This document shows, one piece after another, positions 21,402 through 30,910 of a stretch of 30,910 nucleotides of DNA (its first letter is position 1; each line of letters starts with the position of its first letter). Source of the stretch: Gonapodya sp. JEL0774 (taxonomy: Eukaryota; Monoblepharomycota; Monoblepharidomycetes; Monoblepharidales; Gonapodyaceae); contig JADIIX010000176.1 in NCBI GenBank assembly GCA_027604505.1, positions 7,831 to 38,740 on the forward strand. Direction: 5' to 3'. The notes under the pieces are model-generated. The model ran no database searches and was not told the origin of the DNA. It saw only the letters and a list, made by a program, of their open reading frames with translations. The position numbers and the translations under genes are program-made.

Positions 21402-23513
21402 CAAGTTTCCAGCGCCCCTCCTCATGCTGCGACAAAATCCATCCCTGATTCTAGTGCCAAGACAACCGCGCCTTCCGTCCCTCGGCCGGGGTCCCAATCG
21501 CGGGAGAAGAGCTCGTCTGCAACAGCTCCCGTCAAGAAAAAGGCACCAGAGCAGGCAGCCAAGCGAGTCACCAATGCATAGCGTGTTGATTCGCCCGACT
21601 TTCTTCTTACACTTCTGCTGCTCCTCTCCCTACCTCTCCGGTTCGGTGGACAGGCAAGGTCCGGGCCAAAGTTTCACATTTCGCACAAAGTACAAGAACA
21701 ATCCACCTCCTCTACCCTTTGAACCGAAGCTCCTGAAGTATCCGTTTGATCGTGACCGCCTCAATCGCTATGTTCCCTCCGAACTCACCGACAACGACCA
21801 ACTGGAGGTTTGGCCCCAAGACCACGAGCTGGGCCTACCTGTGAACCTGTTCACTTTAGGTGTCTTTGAGAGAGAGTTGCAAAAGGCAGGAACGGGATTG
21901 GGTGGGTGTCTCCAGAAGGTGGTCGGAGAGTTCAATCTTGGCAACGGATTGGATATTGCGAAGTTGTCATTAAGAGGACTCGCACCCAAAAAGGGAAATG
22001 CTTTGATGGACAACTAGGACAGATTATGCAAGAGTTAAGGGAGCTTTGGTGGTGATGCATCCAGTTGTGACAACACAACGAAACATCTTAGTGACTCCTA
22101 CTTGCTGTTCTTGCTGGGCGCGGGATCCAAAAACAAGACTTGGCATTGTTCCTCGGACGAGAGCAACAAAAATTGCGCCAGCTATCAGCAGCTGCTGTGT
22201 GTTGCGTACATCGCCATTTGGCGGCACAGCATTGACACAGTCTCTTGCAATTCTGCAGTGTTCCCGAAACCCCAACGACCCGATGATCTCGACCCAAAAG
22301 ATGCCGCTCTCCTCGTCAACCCGGACCAAATCGCCGCAGCTCCTACCCCTATTACCACCGGTTCAGCTGTGGTGAAGCCCGCCGGAACTGCTGCCGTGGT
22401 GCGACCCAGCAACGTCACCTGGTTGCGCAAGACGCAATACATCTCCGCAGATGCAAGTAAACACTTGGGCGTCAAGGAGCGTCAGGTCGAGCACGGGTAC
22501 GCGAGAAAGAGCATTGTATTGAGTAACCGTGTTCGGTGTTGTGATCACTTGCCTGCTTTTCGCTCGGAAGTCTCGAGCCCATCGCCCCAACCGAGGAGTT
22601 ACCCCCGGAAGAACTTCTCGCTCGCGTCCGCGCATCGGTCGAGCGCTCCTTCGACTCCGTCAAGACTACAGATTTATCCCGTCTCCGACACCCCAGCAAA
22701 CCCGAGCTCCGCGCCATGGAGGCGTATCCTCTCGTACCCGATTTCGAAAATTGGGCTGGTGAATATCTGAGCTGTGTCTACCAGGATGGAGACCCATTGG
22801 GCACGAACAGGACTGTGGTAAGTCTACGCGGGTCGCTGGTGGACCACCCTGGGCTTACGAAATCTTTCTGTTCATTCAGGTCGATCCCAATCTCGATGCC
22901 ATACGCCGCGAGTCTGCCCTGCTGAAACCTACCGGAGACGAACATAACATCACCCAAGCTCTCTACCTCCCCACCGATTCAACCGCTGAGAGAATCCTTC
23001 TGAAGCGAAAGCGGGCGGATGCTGGTGAAGAGATTGTGGAGGAGGAAGGAGAGGTCGGTCACAGAGTGTTGTTATCGTGAGCGCTGTCGTTTTTGTTCTC
23101 ACGTAAAGTTATGTTCGTATTCAGGTTGCCGAGTTCAAATTTATTCGAGAGTACGACTATGAAAGGCTTGATACGCAGTCGCATACCCGTCGTCTTCTTG
23201 TCGCCCTCCGCCCGCAGGAAGGAGCAGCAGTTTACAACATTGTCAAGGCTCATATGTTGTTGAAGAAGGCCAGAACGCGAGTGAGTATTGAAAGTAATGG
23301 GAGACGCCTTCTTCTTCGTTCTTCTTGTACTTACATGATGTACTGTGTGCTCACCAGGCTGGGGACATTTACGCGGACAATGAGGAAACCCGTCCTGCTC
23401 TCTACAAAGTTCGACGGCGTAATTTCACATTGGAGGAGCGAGAACGGCGGAGAAAGAAGTTTGAGGACATTATGGAAGCGGACGAGGCAGCACAAATGGT
23501 GGAAGAGGAATGA
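21402..23513 (+). CDS. PAF1: RNA polymerase II-associated factor 1 (PAF1 complex subunit)
   Basis: Core subunit of the nuclear PAF1 complex, which travels with RNA polymerase II and promotes elongation and histone H2B ubiquitylation. Firm exons are 21654 to about 21901, 22259-22485, 22578-22817, 22880-23053, 23125-23280 and 23358-23513. Signatures: FRTKYKNNPPPLPFEPKLLK and YPFDRDRLNRY (family YPFD motif), LDPKDAALL, WLRKTQYIS, VERSFDSVKTTDLSRLRHPS, PDFENWAGEY, FKFIREYDYERL and RRRNFTLEERERRRKKFEDI, with an acidic end. The N-terminal exon is unsettled: a Ser/Ala/Lys-rich disordered frame starting at 21402 looks like the natural leader, but the best intron (21567-21653) continues the other frame, which starts at 21424. 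The second intron (about 21902-22258) is long and its donor is a choice between two sites; 21859 is the alternative. Confidence 0.92.
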
Positions 23514-23918
23514 GAGGGTTCCTTTGGAGTGATTGTATGAACTGTATTGACAAAGTGCTTTCACTTTTCACATCTCGATAATGTAGAGGGAAACACCTCT
23601 GGTTTCACAATTGATGTCCAGTCACGACAGCATCTTAGGAAACGCCGAACTGTAGTATATGTGCGCCATTGGGAACAGCAGACATCGAACGAATGAAATT
23701 TTTCAGACACAACTCTGCATGAATACATACTATGGCAAACAGAAACTCAGCTACATACAAAACCACACTTTCTGTTCATGTAAAATACGCCCTAACCCAA
23801 TGAAGTAGATCCAGAATGAAGATGCTTAAGTCCTTGTTTCCGTACTAATGCCCTGCTCCTGTGTAAGGTGTACTGCAAACGTGTACGAGATGGCAGAGTC
23901 GTCTTCACACCGGCCGTC
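23514..23918. other. Intergenic 3' to 3' spacer
   Basis: The 405 bp between the stops of PAF1 and the opposite-strand choline kinase must hold both 3' UTRs. It is moderately AT-rich. I see no gene, RNA or repeat in it. Confidence 0.6.
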
Positions 23919-26017
23919 TCACAGTATCAACTTCCTCCTCTCGTACTCCTTGAAGCGCTGAATGCCATATTCGAGATTATCGAACTCCCCGGGGGCGCCA
24001 GAGTACGGATTGTCGATGGCCTTCACATGGGATCTCCGTTAAGATGCACCACACATTTGAAGTCCCTGAAAATTGACTGACCTGCAATATACCCCAGAAC
24101 CCCCAGTGCAGATGCGCCAGTTGTGCGTACTCCTCTGCTTCTCGTACCACATTGTCAACTTCCATCCGTCTCCGCTCGCCGTCCAACCTTGGTGATTTGT
24201 CCAAATCAGCTTGAGCGTCGATGTAGGCCTCTACAAACCGGCGTCGTTCACTGAGGGTGGGATACTTGTTCAAATAATCAAGAAAGTGCGGGACGTCGGA
24301 GTGGCTGACGTGAGCAGACGTTGGTTAAGTCGAACAATTCAAGGTCAGAGAAAGAATAACACTCACTAGTCTGCCGCCCACTCGCAAAAGTGATTTGCAA
24401 TGTCCGCACCACGGAATGTGTAGCCAGCGTACTCTAGAATTGGTTTCGCCCTTCGGTCAGTCCAACGTGTAAGTCCCATCTGAGATTTCTTGACATACCG
24501 TAATCGACAAAGAGAAGAGACCCATCGCCCCGACGTAAAATGTTTCCGTATTGGAGCTATTGCGAAAAGACACACAACATGAACACAATTGGTGAACGTG
24601 CACGGTACTCAAATAACTCACATCATTGTGTCCGAACACCACCGGCGACTCCACTTTCTCGAGTCTCTCTTTCAGTTTTTCAAGCTCCTCTCCGTATTTG
24701 TCCAGCCCAATCGACTCCACCCGCGCGCGGATTTCAGGCGTCCCCGTGCGTATAAGCTCGGCGGCCACTGTGAGCGACAATGAATACCATTTGTTCACAC
24801 GCTCCCATATCTCGGGTGTTGCATCTTCAATAGGGTCTTCGTCGTCGTCTGATGTGTCACGATGCGGAGGTGATTGCACCAAAGAGCTATTGTCGTCACC
24901 GGCAAGTGTGGCGACGGGTGAACCCGGTAGCGTGTTGAAGGAAGCTGAGAGATCACCATAGGAGGCTCCAGTAGATGTTCGTGTCATCATTTTCTTGAGT
25001 CTCGTGATCTCCAGAGGTTCTATTGGGCCAACTGGTCTCTCTGTACTGAACGCGTCATCCGCATCGCCCTGTTCTTCTTCCACATTCGGAGCAGCTTTCT
25101 TTGGAAATCCAAGCGCATTAAACTTGCAGAGCTCCGCCGCAACAAGGTCTGCAGTCTCTGGGCGTCTCATCTCAGTGGATGTGAGCGTAGTCGACGGAAC
25201 AAACTCTTCAAACCTTCCGTTCAAGAAACAACCGAGCAAGCGGGGGCCAACCCCCGAGCGGGAGAGTCTAATGAAAAACACGAGCTCACGCTCGCGACGA
25301 ATGAAGCGGTCGACTCCCAGGCCATACACCCGCAGAAGAACTTTCGGAGGTGTCGTGAACTTCGAGAGGGAGAATGAGTCTGTACCAGTCGAAATGTACG
25401 AGACAATGTATACGCAGTTTGTAAGTGCCCCTGAAACTCGTTGAAGGTGAACGGAGGAAGGGCTCGTGACTGCCGACCAAGCTGGGATGAGTTGCTGGAG
25501 TATACCGAGAACAGCTGCTTGAAGTGCGGGACCAGAGGTTCCCAGTTTACTAAAATTGAATAATCATACAAGTGAACATTGGGTAGGAAAGGTGGAAGCA
25601 AAAACAAAACGAGGTGATGAAAATGTATGCAGCCTCCGAAAGAAAATCACATGCGCACAACCCACGTTAGGTCAAGCGTTTCCGGTGTGACCGGAATCCC
25701 CTGCCTGCGAAGGAAGGCAAAAACGGGATTCCGAGTCTCGACGGGAACACTTTCGGGGTGATGGCGTTGGGAAAATACAAACAAAAAGAATTGCAGGGCA
25801 ACAAGAGGACACAGTTGGGGAATCAGGGAGACAGTTGGTGGAACGTCAGATCACAAAAGGCAAGATATGCTTACTGGTCAACAACGTCGTCCTCGTGCTC
25901 GTGTGCGTCGTGGTGGGTTGCCAAATCGCCAGCAAGAGTAGCATGTTCCGAGGCGACGTCAAGGACTCGAACTCTTTTGAGCACAGTCTCTGGGAGAGAA
26001 CGTTCAGTCGCCATCAT
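23919..26017 (-). CDS. Choline/ethanolamine kinase
   Basis: Cytosolic kinase phosphorylating choline (and often ethanolamine) with ATP, first step of the Kennedy pathway to phosphatidylcholine. Seven exons (26017-25875, 25749-25666, 25549-24622, 24556-24499, 24433-24367, 24304-24082, 24020-23919) give 534 residues, at the long end for the family. The N-lobe reads RVSGALTNCVYIVSY then VLLRVYGLGVDRFIRRE. The catalytic Brenner-type motif GHNDLQYGNIL lies at about 382-392, its D being the predicted base, split by an intron after GHND. The choline-kinase motif VDYEYAG..ADIANHFCEW follows at about 403-421. The C-terminus shows LAHLHWGFWGILQAIDNPYS and a basic end. Between N-lobe and catalytic site there is a Ser/Asp-rich low-complexity insertion (DTSDDDEDPIEDATPE). 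Choline versus ethanolamine preference cannot be told from sequence. Two ATGs lie in tandem at the start. Confidence 0.93.
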
Positions 26018-27151
26018 CTTTCCTCCTGTTTGTCGATTCAAAGGGAGATGAGGAACTTTGCAGTTGGCGGAGTTTGAGGTGGGTCTGGGTGGGTTTATTA
26101 TCCTGGAGTTCTCTGCTCCTCAACAACGCTGCTCCCGACGGAGATGAGCCCCCAAAATCCAAAATCGTCATTGCAATACGTTCTTCAAAATCCACGATAA
26201 TTAGCGTTGGGACAAGTTATCGATTAATTTCGCATTTCCCTCACTGCGCCAAACTCTGTGGATGCTTTGTCCACCTTTCCTGTTCATCACATGAAAACTT
26301 AGAGTACAGCAATACTTACTGCAAGTTGACTAGACTTAGCAACTGTCGTGGGCTAAAAAATAATCGATCGGAATTGGGGGTTTGGTCCTGGTCACGTAGG
26401 ACCAGAAGTTTTGACATTCTGATAAATCTCATTTTCATATTTGAGTTTACATTTAGCTCCGCGTTCAAATCGGAGTAGTGAAAGCGTAGCATATTAGTTG
26501 CAGACGTGTTGAGTCATGTGGTCCTAGGACACTGGGAGGCAGTGATGTCATATAAATGACTAGGCTTTGTAGGAGAGGACACTGAATACGAATATGACAA
26601 AGCTAAAAAAAAAACGATAAGAAAAGGACAGCGGAACGAAGTATTCTCATTCTACCATTCACTCTTCACTTGGGAACGTCCTGAGGGGGTCACCACAAGC
26701 AAAAGCGTGCTCATTGAAAAGTGATTGTGGGGCCTTTGACTAAACTTCTTTTGCACAAACAAAACAAACGCCCAGAAGGGCAAACAAGTACATTTGTCAT
26801 TGTGGTAGTAGTTCTAGGTTCTTCTGGCCTGCTCCAACACCCCAGGTGTCGTGTCAAACACTGTCACCAACTTCAATGAATTCTTCTTCCACCCTTGACA
26901 CCCTTAATTAGCAAGCGCTACAGGGAGCGCAGGGGAACATCCACAACGACGTTTTTTTGCTCTTCTGGTCTTTCTCTTGTCTTCAAAATCACTGAGTTGC
27001 CACCTGTAAACAAACCCTGAACAATCAATTGAAACACAAAAGCAAGAGTCAAGACACAGACAGAACGTTGAGAAGTCTCGAAGTGGGTTTGTACTAGGAA
27101 GATGAAGACATGAGGGACTGGGTCTTACACACGTAGGAGATACATGCCAGG
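26018..27151. other. Gene-free flank before retroelement remnant
   Basis: No frame here resembles a known protein; the open frames on both strands are low in structure. The left 500 bp are AT-rich. From about 26507 the sequence has features that could be a long terminal repeat (see separate entry). The right 300 bp, before the gag-like frame, contain no recognisable primer-binding site that I can support. Confidence 0.5.
26507..26839 (+). mobile_element. Candidate long terminal repeat, weak
   Basis: The segment starts TGTTGAG and ends CCAACA, giving 5-bp inverted ends of TG..CA type (TGTTG / CAACA), and holds a TATA-like CATATAAATG near 26549 and a 10-bp perfect palindrome GTCCTAGGAC at 26521-26530. 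It stands about 310 bp before a gag-like frame on the same strand, the expected order for a 5' LTR. No second copy is visible in the window and no primer-binding site is convincing, so this is only a candidate. Confidence 0.2.
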
Positions 27152-28548
27152 GTGCATGATGATGCACCACCTGGTGGGTCAATGAATGCAGGAGCACCGG
27201 TAGCAGGAATACGTGAGATTGATTACAGGCATGGAATGATTCAGCCTTTTGTCTGGAGGTTGACCAAGGAGATGACACACTTCGATGCTTGGGTTGATGA
27301 GTATGAGAACTGGTACAGGGATTACCCTTATGGTTACAAGGTGTCAATGTTAATGCAGTGCATTGATCCAAGGGATCAAGCTGGTCTGTTACCAAAGATT
27401 CTCGCAAAGGAATTGTTTAAAGACTGTGATTGAGGTGGTTTGAAGTATGATCTTCAGAATAGGTTCGTTAAAAATGAGAAAACACCTGAGGATTACATGA
27501 GCAAATGGAACCAGTTGTTGAAGAGACAAGATTGAGCAGCTTCTCTAAAGGAATGGTCTGATGGAAGTCAGATGTAAGGTGCATAAGTTGATCACGGAGG
27601 TCATGATTACAAGGACAAGCCCTAAGTTACAGGTCCTTGGAGCAATTGAGGGCAATGATAGGAGCTAACACTTTTGGGATTGCAATTGAAAAGTTACCCA
27701 ATGCGGATTTTTTCAAAGGGATTTACAAAGCATGTGGTGATCTCAAGGAAATCAACCCCAAGGTCCCAGCAATTCTGAAGCCTAGTGCTTTGGAGAACAA
27801 AGAGATGGAGAAAAAGATTCTGTCCCACAAGGTGTTGAAGGGTCAATACCATGACCACGTGAATGCTGCAATCATGTCTGTTGATCTCGAAGGGGATCAG
27901 CATTCTATTAGCTTGATTAAGTCTGCATAATTTCAAATTACTATTCCAGAATCAAGATGGTTGAAGGCAGACAAGATATGCTTGTGTCAGATTCAAACAA
28001 CAACACCAAGCACCATCAAACGCAAAATGCTTGATCAAACACAAAACAACAATGCAGCAAATACCAATCAAGCTTGATAAGAACCCAAATGGCTTAGATC
28101 AACTATGGCGGGAGAAGTTTGAAAGTGTTATATGTGTGGCAAGACTGGTCATTTCCAGTCTCAATCTCTGGATGGAAGAGATCTGCTCGATTAAGGGATC
28201 ATCAAGGAAGGAGTCAGGAAGAATGGCAAGACATTCTATGTCTTTGCAGATGGATCTCAAATTTATCACTCGTGTGAAATACAGGAGTCTGGAAAGTCTA
28301 TGATCAAATTCATTGAGGAGGAGTGCAAGAAGAAGCAGAGGGAACTGCGCTTCCAAACATTCATGGCTAACTGTGACAGAGTGGATTTTGAGCAGGTTTT
28401 GCTGCAACCAACACAAGACGATGTTGATTATGCCAAGGTTCGCACCTCATTTGTGAAGATCCCAGTCTCAGAACTAAGGAATGAGAGATGGATAGCAGAG
28501 AGACAAAGTTTTGCTGAGCAAAAGCGAAGGGGGGCTTCATTCTTTTGA
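27152..28548 (+). pseudogene. Decayed retroelement gag-like gene
   Basis: Protein-like stretches continue across stops and one frame change. The first part (27152-27430) reads DAWVDEYENWYRDYPYGYKV and continues past TGA codons at 27431 and about 27533 with NRFVKNEKTPEDYMSKWNQL. After a shift near 27600, 27637-27930 is open (GANTFGIAIEKLPNADFFKG), then more stops occur near 28075, 28120 and 28190. At 28126-28152 lies a retroviral-type zinc knuckle CYMCGKTGH; the position of the fourth ligand holds Ser instead of Cys. The last part (28300-28548) is open and ends RRGASFF at the stop. Gag-like layout plus knuckle points to an LTR retroelement of Ty1/copia or Ty3 type; no protease, integrase or reverse transcriptase follows, so it is truncated or non-autonomous. 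Function as a gene is unlikely. Confidence 0.6.
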
Positions 28549-28563
28549 TTTTAAGAAGTGAAG
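28508..28563 (+). repeat. Inverted repeat, left arm (56 bp)
   Basis: This 56-bp arm (GTTTTGCTGAGC...AAGAAGTGAAG) matches the reverse complement of 29360-29415 at 53 of 56 positions by direct comparison. It overlaps the end of the gag-like frame, including its last codons and stop. Matching does not extend clearly beyond either end. Confidence 0.9.
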
Positions 28564-29359
28564 CCGGTCATGCGAGCTGTCTTACTCACCCTGCCACACA
28601 CTCTTACACCACCGGTTTTCCCTTCAGCTCTTCTGAACTGCAGTAAGACGATAACAGGTGCAAAGGTGTTTGTGTGCTCAAAGCCCACAGTCAACCCAAA
28701 CCATGGTGCTGGTGCCACCTCTGCTATCTCAAGCGGAACACCCCATCCCTCCAGAGTTGCCGACAGCAACAGCGACAAGAATCCTAGCGATTTGAGTTTG
28801 TGTGTGTATTAAGCAACTTTATTGCATAACCTGACCTTATGACTTCATGGTCCACAGTTATGTTGGGATTCCAGTACAGAAGGGTAGACGCTGACTATCA
28901 TAGCTAGTGTCTTGCTGTATCTACCCGAGTTGGAATAGTTCTTTGAACTGTATCCACCCACGTTGTGTCCCTCACCCCATACCCAATATGTGTTCATCTC
29001 TTACTTCTGCATTTGCAGGAGTCTCCTTTTGTTCTAGGTGAAGGGTAGGCTTTCCTGCCACCAGGCTGTGACATCAAATCAGCAGTCGTACAGATTGATG
29101 CACTTGGTTGTTGTTCCTTGGTCAACTGGTCGCTGTTCCGGCAATGCCTCTCTTTCCAAGCCTGCAGCTTGTGTCTCAGAGGCCTAGTCTGGTTAAACAA
29201 CCAAGTGGGGAGGTCTCTACTGTTTTTTCACTATGTGCACAGGGCTGTGCCCACAACTGTGATTTTGCCACACACTTTGTGTGCCGCAAAAGCAAACCAT
29301 TGACTCACCCCTCTTTGTGAGTTTTCCCCGACACAAGTGGGCCCAGCACCTATTACCCC
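28564..29359. other. 796-bp spacer between inverted repeat arms
   Basis: The spacer has no recognisable protein. Short open frames exist on both strands (plus 28558-28812, minus 28778-28551), the latter ending at the left arm; neither resembles a family. The stretch 28800-28812 is GT-rich (TTGTGTGTGTATTA). It could be a small non-autonomous element carried with the inverted repeat as its ends, but no flanking target-site duplication is apparent. Confidence 0.4.
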
Positions 29360-29415
29360 CTTCACTTCTTAAAATCAAAAGAATGAAGCCCCGCTTCGCT
29401 TTCGCTCAGCAGAAC
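29360..29415 (-). repeat. Inverted repeat, right arm (56 bp)
   Basis: Reverse-complement partner of 28508-28563, with three mismatches in 56 bp. Read on the minus strand it carries the same end of the gag-like frame (GASFF and stop). The flank to its right enters the degenerate repeat field. Confidence 0.9.
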
Positions 29416-29429
29416 TTCATCTCAGAAGA

Positions 29430-30790
29430 GGAGATGGCACACACTGACCAAAAAAACATTGATTTCAATGAAAGGTTGAACGGTACATTCATCTGCAAAG
29501 TTGTGAACGTCAAAGAACAGTGGAAAATGTCTGAACCTCCTCACTGCCCACTGAGAGAGGAGAAGGCTACAAACTCGAGAGAAACTATAAAACAAAATAC
29601 AGTAATTTCAGAGAAAGGACCAAGGGTTCATTCCTCCACAAGCCCACAAAGCACTCGATGAACAAATTGGCAATGTCTGAACCCTGCTCTGTTTAGGGCA
29701 GAGGATGGCCACAGACTGACCAAAAACACACAAAATTCCAAAGGTTGAGTTTAGTGGAAAACTGAATGGTGCATTCACCTACAATAGATGAGCAGTGGAC
29801 AATGTCTGACTCTCTTTCTGGAGAGAGAGCCACACACGAAAAGTGAGAGAATGAACGATCAACTCACCTGCAAAAGGGCAAGAACAGCACAATGTCTGAC
29901 TAATAGAGTGACACCCTGAGCCAAACAATCAAAAACTGTCATTGAGTTCCATGGAAGGAATTTGGATCTGTTCCTCCATGCACAAGTGAGTGTCTTGCTT
30001 CAATGGACAAGTTTCTGAAACCCTTGTCTCTGAGAGATATGAGAAGGAGCAAACATCAACCCAAACACAGAACAAAAATGTTTGCAGTCAAAGAATCATG
30101 AGGTGGTCTGTTTGTTCACAGATGTGTGACAGAAACAGGTGAATGAGCCGCGCTGTCTGAACTCCCCCCACTCAGATCTCAGAGAGGACACAATGCCACA
30201 AACGTACTGACCAAAGACACAGAACACAAATCAGTGAGTTGAGTGAAAGGATGAATGGATCCAGTGAACCACAGAGGTGTAAAAGGAGCGTGTCATGTGT
30301 GTGACCCTATTGAACAATATCTGGCCCCACCCAACTTGGAGAGAGAATGGCCACACACTTACCCAAAACACAAAGTACAGAGGTGGTGACTTGCACACAA
30401 GGAGGGATTTGGACATTGGTATTTTGTCCAGAGATGCATCATCATGCAAGAAATTGGTTCTGGGTTTCAGAATCGTACTCACAAGTTTCACCCGATCACG
30501 CTCCACACAAACCTTGTTGACATTTTGAATGGACAATGCTGCAACCCTTCTGTGTCTCAATAGAGAAGATGGCACACATTGACCCCAAAACAAATAACTG
30601 AAAAAGGTGTGGTTTGATGATTGGATGACAGGTCCTTTCATTCACAAACGCACCAATGACTGTGGAAGAAGGACTGAGCGCTCTTCTGACTGAAAACCCA
30701 AAACTGAAACGGTGATTTCAAAGGAAGGACCAAGAGCTCATTTGGCCACAAAAGCACCCAAATCACGGTGAAACAAGTGACAATGTTGTG
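29430..30790. repeat. Degenerate tandem repeat field, period near 130 bp
   Basis: Two short words recur in order. ATGTCTGA-type words begin at about 29526, 29672, 29801, 29891 and 30152 (steps of 146, 129, 90 and 261), with weaker forms near 30532 and 30781. A GATGGCCACACACTGACC-type word occurs near 29432, 29698, 30344 and 30566, with weaker copies near 29828 and 30192. Several gaps are close to one, two or three times 130 bp. GGAAGGACCAAG-like and GGTGCATTCA-like words recur between them. Copies are strongly diverged and no frame is conserved, so this is old satellite- or minisatellite-like DNA or the wreck of a repeated element, not a gene. Confidence 0.55.
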
Positions 30791-30796
30791 AGACGA

Positions 30797-30832
30797 CGGC
30801 TAAAAGCGGGAGTTTAGCCGGAGTCACGTGAC
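30797..30832 (+). other. Stem-loop followed by CACGTG palindrome
   Basis: CGGCTAAA (30797-30804) and TTTAGCCG (30813-30820) form a perfect 8-bp stem with an 8-nt loop. Three bases on, GTCACGTGAC (30823-30832) is a 10-bp perfect palindrome containing an E-box core. The base composition changes here from the AC-rich repeat field to GC-rich DNA, which suggests an element edge or the start of a promoter region beyond the window. Confidence 0.5.
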
Positions 30833-30910
30833 CCCACGAGCACAACGACTGTCGTCCCGTTCACCTCCACGCGTCACCCCTGGTCGCGGCACCCATTCCT
30901 TGGATAGATA

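Noticed and set aside
26074-26478. Plus-strand 134-codon frame beside the choline kinase start
   Set aside because: AT-rich sequence with no domain, opposite the promoter of the choline kinase; nothing beyond openness supports it.
26904-27407. A 167-codon minus-strand frame
   Set aside because: It overlaps the gag-like start on the opposite strand and has a Cys/His/Ser composition without ordered ligand spacing.
29430-30790. CRISPR array
   Set aside because: Repeats are long, diverged and unevenly spaced, and the genome is eukaryotic.
30797-30832. Helitron 3' end
   Set aside because: A hairpin is present but the CTRR end that should follow a Helitron hairpin within about 10-12 bp is absent.

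Overview
The window looks like nuclear DNA of a filamentous fungus, most likely a basidiomycete (Agaricomycetes-like). Genes are packed on both strands and broken by many short introns, mostly 57-97 bp, with GT..AG ends and CTRAY-type branch points. The proteins are eukaryotic housekeeping proteins (COQ6, CSN2, RPN5, PAF1, an RBM5-type splicing factor, choline kinase). I placed exon joins by eye so that known family motifs stay in frame; the CDS lengths of the seven complete gene models whose ends I could fix (COQ6, CSN2, J-protein, orphan, RPN5, RBM5-like, choline kinase) are divisible by three. I cannot name the species.

Layout. 1-1253: 3' part of a front-end desaturase gene with all three histidine boxes, preceded by a 21-nt poly-C run. 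1505-4402: COQ6, ubiquinone ring hydroxylase. 4403-8364: a poorly resolved stretch, with one weak minus-strand gene candidate at 7456-8126. 8365-10302: COP9 signalosome subunit 2. 10506-13915: an unusual 903-residue protein with a J domain, an RG-rich and acidic region, ankyrin repeats, a coiled coil, a UBA-like domain and a CCCH zinc finger. 14250-15267: an orphan disordered protein. 15469-17634: proteasome lid subunit RPN5. 17688-21168 (minus): an RBM5/RBM10-like splicing factor. 21402-23513: PAF1. 23919-26017 (minus): choline/ethanolamine kinase. 26018-30910: gene-free, repeat-rich DNA with a decayed retroelement gag, a 56-bp inverted repeat around a 796-bp spacer, and a degenerate repeat field of about 130-bp period.

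The genes do not form a metabolic cluster. The closest thing to a theme is proteostasis: CSN2 (deneddylation of cullin ligases), a J/UBA protein and RPN5 (26S proteasome) lie side by side on the plus strand in about 9.3 kb. RBM5-like and PAF1 are divergent across about 230 bp. RPN5 and the RBM5-like gene are tail to tail, 53 bp apart. The most novel item is the J-ankyrin-UBA-CCCH protein; the most open structural question is the repeat block at the right end.
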